Below, piece after piece: positions 26,026 through 34,297 of a DNA stretch of 64,000 nt. Position 1 is the stretch's first letter. Each line of letters opens with the position of its first letter. The DNA is taken from the NCBI RefSeq assembly GCF_002236115.1, contig NZ_NIWT01000001.1, positions 930,001-994,000 on the forward strand. The letters run 5' to 3'. Position numbers and translations under genes: made by a program. This stretch comes from Pseudomonas jessenii. GTDB taxonomy: Bacteria; Pseudomonadota; Gammaproteobacteria; Pseudomonadales; Pseudomonadaceae. Below the pieces are notes generated by a model. It ran no database searches. It saw only the letters and a list, made by a program, of their open reading frames with translations, and was not told the DNA's origin.

Positions 26026-26409
26026 ATGCCACTGGTTCGCGTCGACATCCAAAAACACCGGGACCCCACCCACGCCAGACGCATCGGGCAACTGATCTAT
26101 GCCGCCATGCGCCAGACCATTGGCGTGCCTGAACACGACAACTTCCAGATCCTGGCCGAACACGACGAGCAGCATTTCATCTTTGATCCCGGGTATCTGG
26201 GCATCAACCGCACCGATAACCTGGTCGTCATCCAGATCACCCTCAACGAAGGGCGAACCCTGGAGCAGAAAAAAAACCTCTACAAAACCATCGCCGAAAG
26301 CCTTAATGCAGAGCTGGCGGTGCGCCTGGAGGACGTTTTCATCAATCTGGTGGAAGTGAAAAAAGAGAACTGGTCGTTCGGCAACGGGATTGCCCAATAC
26401 GCCCTCTGA
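26026..26409 (+). CDS. Tautomerase-family protein
   Basis: 127-residue member of the tautomerase superfamily, longer than 4-oxalocrotonate tautomerase. After Met removal it exposes the catalytic proline (MPLVRVDIQKH). The conserved NLVVIQITLNEGRTLEQKK segment lies mid-protein, followed by EDVFINLVEVKKENWSFGNG. GGAG precedes ATG 26026. The TetR gene begins 28 bases downstream, so the two are probably one unit. Substrate unknown. Confidence 0.88.
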   Translation: MPLVRVDIQKHRDPTHARRIGQLIYAAMRQTIGVPEHDNFQILAEHDEQHFIFDPGYLGINRTDNLVVIQITLNEGRTLEQKKNLYKTIAESLNAELAVRLEDVFINLVEVKKENWSFGNGIAQYAL

Positions 26410-26437
26410 TAGTCCACCTGAAAAACGAGAATGACCC

Positions 26438-27025
26438 ATGCCCCGAGTTTCCCGCAAACAAGCCGACCTCAACCGCGAGACTATCGTCGATGCCGCCACC
26501 CGGCTGTTTCGTGAACGCGGCTTGCACGGGATCAGCGTGGTCGATGTGATGGCCGCCGCGGGCCTGACCCACGGTGGCTTCTACGGGCACTTCGAATCCA
26601 GGGAAGCCCTGGCGCAAGAGGCCAGCGGCCGGGCTTTCGAGCAGGCCGCGCAACGCTGGTCAGGACGGGTGGCCGAGCATGACGGCAAGGACGCCGCCCG
26701 CTGTGCCGTGGTCGAAACCTACCTGTCCAACGAAAGCCGGGACAATCCGGGCGACAGCTGCCCGGTGGTGGCCTTTGCCGGGGACATGTGCCATGAGGCC
26801 GCCGAGAGCGGATTGCGCCAAACCTATCTGCAGGGCCTGAACAACCTGCTCGATTCCCTTGGCTCGCTGCTGGACGCAGAGGACGAAGCCGGTAAACGGC
26901 AGCAGGCGCTGGTGCAGTATTCGCTGATGTTCGGTGCGCTGATGCTGTCCCGGGCCACCCGAGGCGACCCGCTATCGGATGAAATTCTCGAAGCTGCCCG
27001 GGCCGCCCTCACGCCGTCGAAGTAA
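26438..27025 (+). CDS. TetR-family repressor
   Basis: 195-residue regulator. N-terminal HTH (about 10-60) contains TIVDAATRLFRERGLHGISV and GLTHGGFYGHFESREALAQE, close to the NemR/YxaF-like sub-group that senses electrophiles. The C-terminal ligand domain includes CPVVAFAGDMCHEA with two cysteines. Follows the tautomerase gene by 28 bases and may control it. No palindrome convincing as an operator was seen upstream of 26026. Confidence 0.88.
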   Translation: MPRVSRKQADLNRETIVDAATRLFRERGLHGISVVDVMAAAGLTHGGFYGHFESREALAQEASGRAFEQAAQRWSGRVAEHDGKDAARCAVVETYLSNESRDNPGDSCPVVAFAGDMCHEAAESGLRQTYLQGLNNLLDSLGSLLDAEDEAGKRQQALVQYSLMFGALMLSRATRGDPLSDEILEAARAALTPSK

Positions 27026-27050
27026 ATCGCCCGCCCCCACGCAATAAAAA

Positions 27051-27124
27051 GATCGCAGGCATTACCAGCTCCTACACTCAGCGCAGTGTCCACAATGGCG
27101 CAGGAGCTGCCACGGACTGCGATC
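27051..27124. repeat. REP-like pair, C family (GCAGGAGCTGC type)
   Basis: GATCGCAGGC...AGCTCCTAC on the left and GGAGCTGCCACGGACTGCGATC on the right form a long imperfect inverted repeat. This is a third REP family in the window and the only copy. It lies between the TetR and 2-hydroxyacid dehydrogenase genes. Confidence 0.7.
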
Positions 27125-27207
27125 GCTGGTGGTTGCCAAGCCGCCCTGAAATCAGCAATCTCAAGTGACGTTCGAGCCGATTTTTCGATGCCCACAGGGA
27201 GCCAAGC

Positions 27208-28173
27208 ATGCCTGTAACCGTTCTGGTACTGGTTGAAACCATCAATGAGTACCTGCCTATCCTCGAACATCAGGGCTTTCACCTGATCCTGGCCCCGACG
27301 CCCGCCGAGCGCGCCGAAGCCATTGCCCACCACGCCGGGCAGATCGACGCCGTCCTCACCCGTGGCCCGTTGGGGCTGTATGCCGATGAAATCGCCGCCC
27401 TGCCCAACCTCAAGATCATCTGCGTGATTGGCGCCGGGTATGAACACGTCGACCTGCAGGCCGCAGCGAACCGGGGCATCACCGTCACCAATGGCGCCGG
27501 GGTCAATGCCTCGTCCGTCGCCGACCATGCGATGGCGCTGCTGCTGTCGCTGGTGCGCGACATACCCCGCTGTGATGCCGCCGTTCGGCGCGGTGAGTGG
27601 CCGAAAATCATGCGCCCTTCCCTCGCTGGCAAACGCCTGGGCATCCTCGGCCTCGGTGCCGTCGGCATGGCCATCGCCAAACGCGCGGCCAATGGCTTCG
27701 ACATGGCGGTGAGTTACCACAATCGCCAGCATCGCAGCGATGTGCCCTACACCTTCTGCTCCACCCCCACTGAACTGGCCCGTGCTTCAGACTTTTTGAT
27801 CGTCGCGACCCCCGGTGGTCTCGGGACCAGACACCTGATCAACAAAGCGGTCCTTGATGCCCTGGGTCCTAACGGGTTCATCGTCAACATCGCCCGCGCC
27901 AGCGTGATCGTCACCACCGACCTGATCAGCGCCCTTGAACAACGCCGGATCGCCGGCGCCGCACTCGACGTGTTCGACGCCGAACCGAAGGTGCCGGATG
28001 CACTCAAGACCCTGAGCAACGTGATCCTCACCCCTCATGTCGCCGGGCTGTCCCCGGAAGCCACCCAGGGCACCGTCGAAATGGTGGGCAAGAACCTCGT
28101 GGCGTTTTTCTCCGGCCAACCGGTGCTCACGCCGATCGAACTGCCGTCGGCCGAGAGCCGGCTCGCCCATTGA
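27208..28173 (+). CDS. D-2-hydroxyacid dehydrogenase (glyoxylate/hydroxypyruvate reductase-like)
   Basis: NAD(P)-dependent dehydrogenase of 321 residues reducing 2-oxoacids such as glyoxylate or hydroxypyruvate. Rossmann motif GLGAVG at 148-153; catalytic triad visible as Arg230 (VNIAR), Glu259 (DVFDAEP) and His277 (LTPHVAG). The usual NIARG-S-V-V-DE after the Arg reads NIARASVIVTTD, a small variation. Start ATG 27208. Not obviously linked to neighbours. Exact substrate not assignable. Confidence 0.9.
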   Translation: MPVTVLVLVETINEYLPILEHQGFHLILAPTPAERAEAIAHHAGQIDAVLTRGPLGLYADEIAALPNLKIICVIGAGYEHVDLQAAANRGITVTNGAGVNASSVADHAMALLLSLVRDIPRCDAAVRRGEWPKIMRPSLAGKRLGILGLGAVGMAIAKRAANGFDMAVSYHNRQHRSDVPYTFCSTPTELARASDFLIVATPGGLGTRHLINKAVLDALGPNGFIVNIARASVIVTTDLISALEQRRIAGAALDVFDAEPKVPDALKTLSNVILTPHVAGLSPEATQGTVEMVGKNLVAFFSGQPVLTPIELPSAESRLAH

Positions 28174-28317
28174 TGGCGATTCATACAGCTGTATCAAAAA
28201 CAATGATTGGCCGGCAACACGCTCACCTATAAGAGCCGTTCGCGGTTGTAGGTGTGCAGTGTGCGCATTAGATTAGCCAATAGTTTCAGGCCTCCAGAAT
28301 AAGCAGAAGGGATAAGC

Positions 28318-29385
28318 ATGGCGCTTACTGACCAGTCCACCCGTACCCGCACCGGCGAAGAGCTCGATGCCGGCCTGATCGATCCGTACCTCAAGGCCCA
28401 TATTCCGGGGCTCAGCGGCTTGCCACGGATCAGCCAGTTTCCGGGCGGCGCTTCAAACCTCACTTACTTGCTGGAATACCCCGAACAGGAATTCGTCCTG
28501 CGTCGCCCGCCCTTCGGCCACAAGGCCAAGTCGGCCCACGACATGGGCCGTGAATTCCGCATCCTCAATCAACTGCGCGACGGTTTTCCGTACTGCCCGA
28601 AAGCCTACGTGCACTGCACCGACGAATCGGTGATCGGTGCCGAGTTCTATGTCATGGAACGGGTCAACGGCATCATCCTGCGCTCGGACCTGCCGCCGGA
28701 GCTGGGCCTGGATTCGGCGAAAACCGAAGCACTGTGCAAGAGTTTCATCGACAAGTTCGTGGAACTGCATCGCGTCGACTACAACGCCTACGGCCTGGGT
28801 GACCTGGGTAAACCCGAAGGCTACGTGGCGCGACAAATCAAAGGCTGGAGCGATCGCTACGAAAAGGCCCTGACCCCCGATGCGCCACAATGGGAAGCGG
28901 TCAAGGCCTGGCTCAACGACAAGATGCCGGCCGACCATCCGACCTCCAGCATCGTGCACAACGACTACCGCTTCGACAACGTGATCCTCGACCCGAACAA
29001 CCCGATGCAGATCATCGGCGTGCTCGACTGGGAACTGACCACCTTGGGCGATCCGCTGATGGACCTGGGCAACACTCTCGCCTACTGGATCGAAGCCGAT
29101 GATCCGGCGCCGGTGCAGATGATGCGCCGCCAGCCGAGCCACGCGCCGGGCATGCTCACCCGCCGCGAGTTCGTCGATTACTATGCCGAACGCTCGGGCA
29201 TACGCATCGACAATTTCGACTTCTACTACACCTACGGCCTGTTCCGCCTGGCCGGCATCGTGCAGCAGATCTACTACCGCTTCTACCATGGCCAGACCCA
29301 GGACAAACGCTTCGCGCAGTTCATTCACATGAACAAGCTGCTGGAGCAGATGAGCTTGCAGGTCATTTCGAAATCCAGCCTCTGA
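28318..29385 (+). CDS. APH-fold acyl-CoA kinase-like protein (LvaA/ACAD11 N-domain type)
   Basis: 355-residue protein with the aminoglycoside-phosphotransferase/choline-kinase fold. The catalytic loop is HNDYRFDN (His214, Asp216, Asn221) and the metal-binding Asp is in GVLDWELTTLGDP (Asp237). These sequences are typical of the ACAD10/ACAD11 N-terminal domain and of LvaA, which phosphorylates 4-hydroxyacyl-CoA in levulinate breakdown. An SDR gene follows 137 bases downstream. No acyl-CoA dehydrogenase gene is next to it in the window. A role in hydroxy-fatty-acid or hydroxyacyl-CoA catabolism is inference; antibiotic resistance is unlikely given the motif context. Confidence 0.85.
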   Translation: MALTDQSTRTRTGEELDAGLIDPYLKAHIPGLSGLPRISQFPGGASNLTYLLEYPEQEFVLRRPPFGHKAKSAHDMGREFRILNQLRDGFPYCPKAYVHCTDESVIGAEFYVMERVNGIILRSDLPPELGLDSAKTEALCKSFIDKFVELHRVDYNAYGLGDLGKPEGYVARQIKGWSDRYEKALTPDAPQWEAVKAWLNDKMPADHPTSSIVHNDYRFDNVILDPNNPMQIIGVLDWELTTLGDPLMDLGNTLAYWIEADDPAPVQMMRRQPSHAPGMLTRREFVDYYAERSGIRIDNFDFYYTYGLFRLAGIVQQIYYRFYHGQTQDKRFAQFIHMNKLLEQMSLQVISKSSL

Positions 29386-29399
29386 CCGTATGCGATCCC

Positions 29400-29423
29400 T
29401 GTAGGAGCGAGCCCGCTCGCGAA
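29400..29423. repeat. Single REP, TAGGAGCGAGCCCGCTCGC variant
   Basis: One unpaired palindrome followed by GAACGATAACGC, the flank also seen inside the repeat at 24183. It lies 15 bases after the kinase stop, so it separates kinase and SDR genes. Confidence 0.75.
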
Positions 29424-29522
29424 GACCGTGAACGATAACGCGCACTGACTGGCCTCAACTGAACAGCATTAGCCGCAACACGGCATTTGACTCGATAACA
29501 AGACTTTTCATAAGGGAATCCC

Positions 29523-30290
29523 ATGTCCAAGACTCAGTTGTTCGACCTCGACGGCAAGATCGCTTTCGTCTCCGGCGCCAGCCGTGGCATCGGTGAGGCC
29601 ATTGCCAAACTACTGGCCCAGCAAGGCGCCCACGTGATCGTGTCGAGCCGCAAGCTTGAAGGCTGCCAGCACGTCGCCGACGCCATCATCGCCGCCGGCG
29701 GCAAGGCCACCGCCATTGCCTGCCACATCGGCGAGATGGAACAGATCAGCCAGGTCTTCGCCGGCATCAAGGAACAGTTCGGGCGCCTGGACATCCTGGT
29801 CAACAACGCCGCGACCAACCCGCAGTTCTGCAACGTGCTGGACACCGACCTCAGCGCCTTCCAGAAAACCGTCGACGTGAACATCCGCGGCTACTTCTTC
29901 ATGTCGGTCGAAGCCGGCAAGCTGATGCGCGAAAACGGCGGCGGCAGCATCATCAACGTGGCGTCGATCAACGGTGTTTCACCGGGCATCTTCCAGGGCA
30001 TCTACTCGGTGACCAAGGCGGCGGTGATCAACATGACCAAAGTCTTCGCCAAGGAATGTGCGCAATTCGGGATTCGCTGCAATGCCTTGCTGCCGGGTCT
30101 GACCGACACCAAGTTCGCCTCTGCACTGGTGAAAAACGAAGCCATCCTGAACACCGCTTTGCAACAGATCCCGCTCAAGCGCGTGGCTGACCCAAGCGAA
30201 ATGGCCGGCGCAGTGTTGTACCTGGCCAGCGATGCTTCCAGCTACACCACCGGCGTTTCGCTGAATGTGGATGGCGGCTTCCTGTCCTGA
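29523..30290 (+). CDS. Short-chain dehydrogenase/reductase
   Basis: 255-residue classical SDR. Cofactor motif SGASRGIG (17-24), NNAAT (94-98), and catalytic Ser148, Tyr161 and Lys165 (YSVTK). C-terminus VNVDGGFLS-like (SLNVDGGFLS) is complete. Start ATG 29523 follows AAGGGAA. Next to the LvaA-like kinase; in P. putida an SDR (LvaD) accompanies LvaA, so a 3-hydroxyacyl or hydroxyacid substrate is possible. Confidence 0.9.
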   Translation: MSKTQLFDLDGKIAFVSGASRGIGEAIAKLLAQQGAHVIVSSRKLEGCQHVADAIIAAGGKATAIACHIGEMEQISQVFAGIKEQFGRLDILVNNAATNPQFCNVLDTDLSAFQKTVDVNIRGYFFMSVEAGKLMRENGGGSIINVASINGVSPGIFQGIYSVTKAAVINMTKVFAKECAQFGIRCNALLPGLTDTKFASALVKNEAILNTALQQIPLKRVADPSEMAGAVLYLASDASSYTTGVSLNVDGGFLS

Positions 30291-30312
30291 TTGTCTGAAC
30301 AGTACAAATCCC

Positions 30313-30402
30313 TGTGGGAGCGAGCTTGCTCGCGATGGCGTTATCAGATTCAACATCGATGTCGACTGATACGCCGCTATCGCGAGCAAGCTCGCTCCCA
30401 CA
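30313..30402. repeat. REP pair, A family
   Basis: Intact inverted A cores; the spacer contains TTCAACATCGATGTCGACTG, the clearest copy of the palindromic spacer element shared by several loci. Between the convergent SDR and lipoprotein genes. Confidence 0.88.
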
Positions 30403-30434
30403 GTCGGGGTTGTTGCACATCGCAGCGTCCGGGC

Positions 30435-30656
30435 TTACTGCGTGACGCAACGAGTCGTGGTGGTGACTCGGGTCACCTGCCCGTCTTCAGCCCGTACATC
30501 GCCCAGGACATCGGTTTTATCCATGGCCTGGCAGGTGCGTTCAGGAGGGGGTGGAGTGACCGCTGGAGGGGGTGGCGGACTGGCACAGCCGCCGAGGATC
30601 GCCACGCAGAATGCCAGCGACAAGGGTGAGATAACGCGTTTCCCAAGAGTTTTCAT
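30435..30656 (-). CDS. Small proline-rich lipoprotein
   Basis: 73-residue predicted lipoprotein. Signal sequence with lipobox ILGGC (Cys24) follows a KTLGKR n-region. After the cysteine comes a proline-rich stretch (SPPPPPAVTPPPPERTC) and a short tail with two more cysteines (ERTC and TTRCV) that could form a disulfide. ATG 30656 begins the signal sequence. No family recognised. Location (inner or outer membrane) not predictable beyond the Ala at +2, which favours the outer membrane. Confidence 0.75.
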   Translation of the reverse strand: MKTLGKRVISPLSLAFCVAILGGCASPPPPPAVTPPPPERTCQAMDKTDVLGDVRAEDGQVTRVTTTTRCVTQ

Positions 30657-30798
30657 AGGTTGACCCGCGATAAGTGATAGACACATTTTTGTGACAACAA
30701 AACCGGCGCGCAAAATCCATGCACCTGTCAAAAAAATAAATATCTGCGAATCATTTATAGCCCAATCCGTGACCAGTACCCGTAAAAGCTGACAGTTC

Positions 30799-31050
30799 TT
30801 ACATCACCGAATCAGGGCGCTGCAAGGAATTGCTGTCCAGTTCGTAACGCAGTTCTTCGATCAATGCGGTGACCGACTCCGCAGTCTGCAACGTGCTCAT
30901 GGTCAGGCCACTGACCACCAGGTCCACCTGACCCGACAGCGGGTGATAGAGCTTCACGGTCAGCGAATGGTCGCCGCTGACACTGCATTCGCAAGCCAGG
31001 GGTGAAAAACTGCGTTCGATCAGCATCCGCAGCTGCGCCAGCGTGATCAT
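30799..31050 (-). CDS. DUF1652 family protein
   Basis: 83-residue protein of the Pseudomonas DUF1652 family, beginning MITLAQLRMLIERSFSPLAC and ending with LIEELRYELDSN. ATG 31050 is taken because the reading frame before it lacks family similarity. Function unknown; members are small, cytoplasmic and found only in pseudomonads as far as I know. The PAS-LuxR gene lies 182 bases upstream on the same strand. Confidence 0.75.
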   Translation of the reverse strand: MITLAQLRMLIERSFSPLACECSVSGDHSLTVKLYHPLSGQVDLVVSGLTMSTLQTAESVTALIEELRYELDSNSLQRPDSVM

Positions 31051-31231
31051 TGCGATGGGGCCTGGCGGGTTGAAGCATCGTGCAAATGGCTCATGGGGCG
31101 GTTCCTTTTGGCGGTTTCCGAAGCGGAAGCGCGCGGGACTTGAAGTCACCTGCCGCACGTCCTCAGCCTAAGAGCCGCCTCACCGGATCGACACATGAAT
31201 TTGCACCCTGCAATCTAGTGCATTTACACCT

Positions 31232-32728
31232 TTACCCCTGCCCCTTGGTCCGCCATTCACTGGAGAACAGTCCCCGCTCCCGCGCCCAGACGATCGCCTC
31301 GCTGCGGCTGTGCACATTGAGCTTGGAGTACGCCATCGCCACATGGTTGCGCACTGTGTTCGGAGCCAGTTTCAGGCGCGCGGCGATTTCCTTGTCGGCC
31401 AGGCCTTCGCAGATCAGGCCCAGCACATCGCGCTCACGGGCGGTCAGGTCGGTGAAGGACACACTGGGCAATTTCGGTGAGTTGACGCTCTTCACATTGG
31501 CCAGTTTTTCGATCAGCGTGCGGCTGAACCATGAGGCGTCCTTCATCACTTCCTCGATGGCCGACACCAGTTCCAACTCGGTGCGCCTGCGCTCGGTAAT
31601 GTCCATCAGCACCAGCAGATAACAGGGGATGTCCTGAATGTTCACGGTGTCCGCCGACACCGCGCAATCGATCAGCCCGGCGTCTTTCCTGCGCAGACGT
31701 ACGTCGATGCGATCCAGGCTACCGGTTTTCTCCAGCGTGGCGAACAGCCAGATGCGCGCGTTTTTGTCATCGATGAAGTCGATCTGCGCAATGCTGCTCC
31801 CAAGCACGTCCTCACCGCGATAACCCAAGGTATCGAGGAACGCGTCGTTAACGTCCAGCACCCGTTGATCGGCCGCGCCGCACAGCAGAATCGGCACCGG
31901 AGACAGGCGAAACGCCTTGGCAAAGCGTTCTTCGCTCTGGCGCAGGGCGATTTCGGCCTTGTGCCGTGGCTCCATGTCGACGAAGGAAAACAACATGCAG
32001 GCTTCGTCGTTGAGCTCCAGCGGCTGGCCGGCCACGATGACCTGTTTACTGCCGCCATCCGCTAGCCGCAACTGGGCCTGCATCTGCGCGATGGTCACCC
32101 CTTCGCAAAGACGCTGCCTGGCCAGCTCCTTGTTTTCGGCCAGGTCCAGCACATCCAGCTCGTAGGTCGAAGTACCGATCACCTGGTCACGGGCATAACC
32201 GGTCATTTCGAGGAAACCTGGGTTGACCTTGATGTAGCGCAGATCACTGAGTCGACAGATCACTGCCGGTGCCGGGTTGGCGGCGAAGGTTTTCTCGAAA
32301 CGTTGCTCGGCGCTGGCCCAGTCGGTGACATCGTCCATGATCAGCACCAGCGATTCCGGCTCGCCACGGCTGTCGGCCAGCACCAGGCTGCGCACGCGAT
32401 GGACCCAGGACCGCTCGTCGTCCGCTGCCGACGCCACGTCCACCAGCACATCGCTGAACGTCTCGCCGCGCGCCAGCCGGCTGATCGGGTAGCTGTCGAC
32501 TGGCACTACATGATTATTGCGATAGCGCAAGGCAAAGCGTTGGGTGTAGGCCTTGGCATTGGCGCCCAGGTCGCTGATCTGCGAGGCACCGTGCATGGCC
32601 AGCGCCGCCTCGTTGGCCCACAGGATGCTCTGGTCGGGATCGAGCAGAATCACCCCGTCGGACAAGCAGGCGATGATTTGCTGCAACTGGCGACGATTGG
32701 CCTCCGTGGAAAGGACGTGCTGGCTCAT
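31232..32728 (-). CDS. PAS-domain LuxR-type regulator
   Basis: 498-residue cytoplasmic sensor-regulator without a receiver or kinase. Three PAS domains (about 10-120, 130-250 and 255-385, with WANEAALAMHG, VNPGFLEMTGYARDQV and LDVNDAFLDTLGYRGEDVLG), followed by a LuxR HTH at about 425-485 (LTARERDVLGLICEGLADKE and NTVRNHVAMAYSKLNV). Signals are probably sensed through a PAS ligand. It lies in a minus-strand run with DUF1652 downstream and ECF41 upstream but is separated from the latter by a REP. Targets unknown. Confidence 0.88.
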   Translation of the reverse strand: MSQHVLSTEANRRQLQQIIACLSDGVILLDPDQSILWANEAALAMHGASQISDLGANAKAYTQRFALRYRNNHVVPVDSYPISRLARGETFSDVLVDVASAADDERSWVHRVRSLVLADSRGEPESLVLIMDDVTDWASAEQRFEKTFAANPAPAVICRLSDLRYIKVNPGFLEMTGYARDQVIGTSTYELDVLDLAENKELARQRLCEGVTIAQMQAQLRLADGGSKQVIVAGQPLELNDEACMLFSFVDMEPRHKAEIALRQSEERFAKAFRLSPVPILLCGAADQRVLDVNDAFLDTLGYRGEDVLGSSIAQIDFIDDKNARIWLFATLEKTGSLDRIDVRLRRKDAGLIDCAVSADTVNIQDIPCYLLVLMDITERRRTELELVSAIEEVMKDASWFSRTLIEKLANVKSVNSPKLPSVSFTDLTARERDVLGLICEGLADKEIAARLKLAPNTVRNHVAMAYSKLNVHSRSEAIVWARERGLFSSEWRTKGQG

Positions 32729-32799
32729 TTCGACTCCACAAGTATGGTGCCCCTGTGAAGAATACGACCGCCGGAGTTTTGGTTAGTGCAACGAACCTT

Positions 32800-32823
32800 G
32801 CGGGAGCGGGCTTGCTCGCGAAA
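32800..32823. repeat. Single REP, GAGCGGGCTTGCTCGC variant
   Basis: Unpaired palindrome with a GCGGGAG left end (GTGGGAG elsewhere). Between the PAS-LuxR gene and the ECF sigma gene. Confidence 0.7.
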
Positions 32824-32871
32824 GCGGTGGAGTTGGTCAGCGAAAAGCCTGGAGGGCCGGTGGTCCTTTGA

Positions 32872-33765
32872 CTATTGCACGTTAAAGGACGCGTCAAGCC
32901 CCACCAACTTGTCCGGATTACGCATGATGAAAACCCGATTCACCCGCCCGGTTTCATCGAAAGCAAACGTCATCGACGCGGTGATAACACCGTCGGCCTT
33001 GATGATGGCGCCTCGGGCCCCATTGATTTCAACGGGCAGCCATTCACAGGTTTGCCAATAGGCGTGCAACGACTGGCCAATGAAATCCAGCACGCTTTCG
33101 ATGCCAAACAGCGTTTCACGGATCGCCGAAGCCTTGCCGCCGCTGTCGGCGCAGAGTTCGACGTCTTCGCTCAGCATCACGCTCAAGTTTGCCGTGGAAC
33201 CACTGGTGATGGCGTTGTGGAAGGCACTGAGCAACTGGTTTTGGCGCACAGGTTCCGGTTGATAGCGGGTCTGGGCACTGCCAAGACTCGCCTTGGCCCG
33301 AGACACCAGTTTGCGGCAAGCGGCTTCCTGCACACCGACCGCATCGGCAACCTGCGGGTAATCCATGTCGAAGATTTCGTACAGCAGGTACGCGGCACGC
33401 TCCTTGGGTGTCAACCGCTCCAGCAACAACACGAACGCGGTGGACAGCGACGAAGCCAGTTCATGCACGTGCTCGGGTGAGTCCTGATGCGCCGTGTGGA
33501 TCGGCTCCGGCAGCCAGGTACCGATGTAAACTACCCGGGACTTGTGCGCCGACCGTAGCAGGTCAATGCAATGGCGGGTGCAGGCGGTGGTAAGCCAGGC
33601 GGCCGGCGTGGCGATGGAGGCCCGGTCGGCCTCCAGCCACTTGATGAACAACTCTTGCACCGCATCCTCGGCTTCGACGCGCGAACCGAGAATGCGATAG
33701 GCCAGACCAAGCAAAAAGGGCCGGCGCTGCTCGAACACAGTGGCGGCGTTTTCAGCGCAGTTCAT
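32872..33765 (-). CDS. ECF41-type RNA polymerase sigma factor with SnoaL-like C-terminal domain
   Basis: 297-residue sigma factor that lacks an anti-sigma partner and carries its own regulatory domain. Sigma2 (about 10-75) and sigma4 (about 115-165) are followed by a SnoaL-like domain (about 178-285). All three ECF41 signature motifs are recognisable: WLPEP (84-88), DSGGK in place of DGGGK/R (207-211) and NPDKL (283-287). ATG 33765 begins 3 bases after the AhpD-like stop, so translation is coupled. The upstream promoter at 34239-34265 fits the known ECF41 motif. Signal unknown. Confidence 0.93.
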   Translation of the reverse strand: MNCAENAATVFEQRRPFLLGLAYRILGSRVEAEDAVQELFIKWLEADRASIATPAAWLTTACTRHCIDLLRSAHKSRVVYIGTWLPEPIHTAHQDSPEHVHELASSLSTAFVLLLERLTPKERAAYLLYEIFDMDYPQVADAVGVQEAACRKLVSRAKASLGSAQTRYQPEPVRQNQLLSAFHNAITSGSTANLSVMLSEDVELCADSGGKASAIRETLFGIESVLDFIGQSLHAYWQTCEWLPVEINGARGAIIKADGVITASMTFAFDETGRVNRVFIMRNPDKLVGLDASFNVQ

Positions 33766-33768
33766 CAA

Positions 33769-34203
33769 TCAGTGCCTCGACACCTGCAAGCGGTTCCACA
33801 GGTTGATCATGCCGATCTCGGCTGTCAAGGCGCCGATCTGTTCGTCATTGAAATACGCCCTCAGTTCACCGCGCAGGCTGGCGTAATCGGTTTTTTCATC
33901 CAGTATCGTCAAGGCTTCGGTCCACGCCAGCGCAGCGCGCTCCGCAGCACTGAAATCACTGACGTGACGCCAGACGATCAGGCGATCCAGACGCTCGTTG
34001 GTTTCATTGGCTTCCCGGGCTTCGCGGGTGTGCATCTTCACGCAAAAACCGCATTGGTTGATCTGCGAGGCGCGCAGGTGGATCAAGTGCTTGAGGCCTG
34101 GATCAAGATCATGCTGATCGAGCGCGACATGAACCTGGGTCAGGCTTTCGAAAACCTGTGGAATCGATTGCAGCAGGTTGACCGCTTGGGTGTTGGACGA
34201 CAT
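33769..34203 (-). CDS. AhpD/carboxymuconolactone decarboxylase-family protein
   Basis: 144-residue alkylhydroperoxidase-like protein with the redox motif CGFCVKMH (Cys51, Cys54, His58). It belongs to the COE group of genes (carboxymuconolactone decarboxylase, oxidoreductase, epimerase) that accompany and are transcribed by ECF41 factors. ATG 34203 follows an ECF41-type promoter at suitable distance; the upstream frame would extend through the promoter and is rejected. Exact substrate unknown. Confidence 0.9.
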   Translation of the reverse strand: MSSNTQAVNLLQSIPQVFESLTQVHVALDQHDLDPGLKHLIHLRASQINQCGFCVKMHTREAREANETNERLDRLIVWRHVSDFSAAERAALAWTEALTILDEKTDYASLRGELRAYFNDEQIGALTAEIGMINLWNRLQVSRH

Positions 34204-34238
34204 CGGGTTGCTCCACTGTTTGAGAGGTTCAACAGGAT

Positions 34239-34265
34239 GACGATTGAGCGTTGGGGTTTGTGACG
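34239..34265 (-). promoter_or_regulatory. ECF41-type promoter of the AhpD-sigma operon
   Basis: On the minus strand the sequence reads CGTCACA, 16 bases, CGTC. The published ECF41 consensus is TGTCACA in the -35 region and CGTC in the -10 region, so there is one mismatch. It lies 36 bases before the AhpD-like ATG. Autoregulation by the downstream sigma factor is the expected reading. Confidence 0.8.
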
Positions 34266-34291
34266 TGCGCTGATTCATTCAGCGCACGTCA
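34261..34291. repeat. Perfect 13-bp inverted repeat overlapping the ECF41 -35 element
   Basis: TGACGTGCGCTGA (34261-34273) and TCAGCGCACGTCA (34279-34291) with a five-base loop. It lies between the amidase stop (34298) and the AhpD-like promoter and includes five bases of the -35 box. No T-run follows on either strand, so it is either a weak terminator or a protein-binding site. Confidence 0.75.
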
Positions 34292-34297
34292 CTCGGT

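Noticed and set aside
28318..29385. Aminoglycoside resistance gene
   Set aside because: The fold is shared, but the catalytic loop and flanks are of the ACAD11/LvaA type and the neighbour is an SDR.
34261..34291. Rho-independent terminator of the amidase gene
   Set aside because: Perfect stem but no T-run on the minus-strand downstream side; kept as an inverted repeat of uncertain role.
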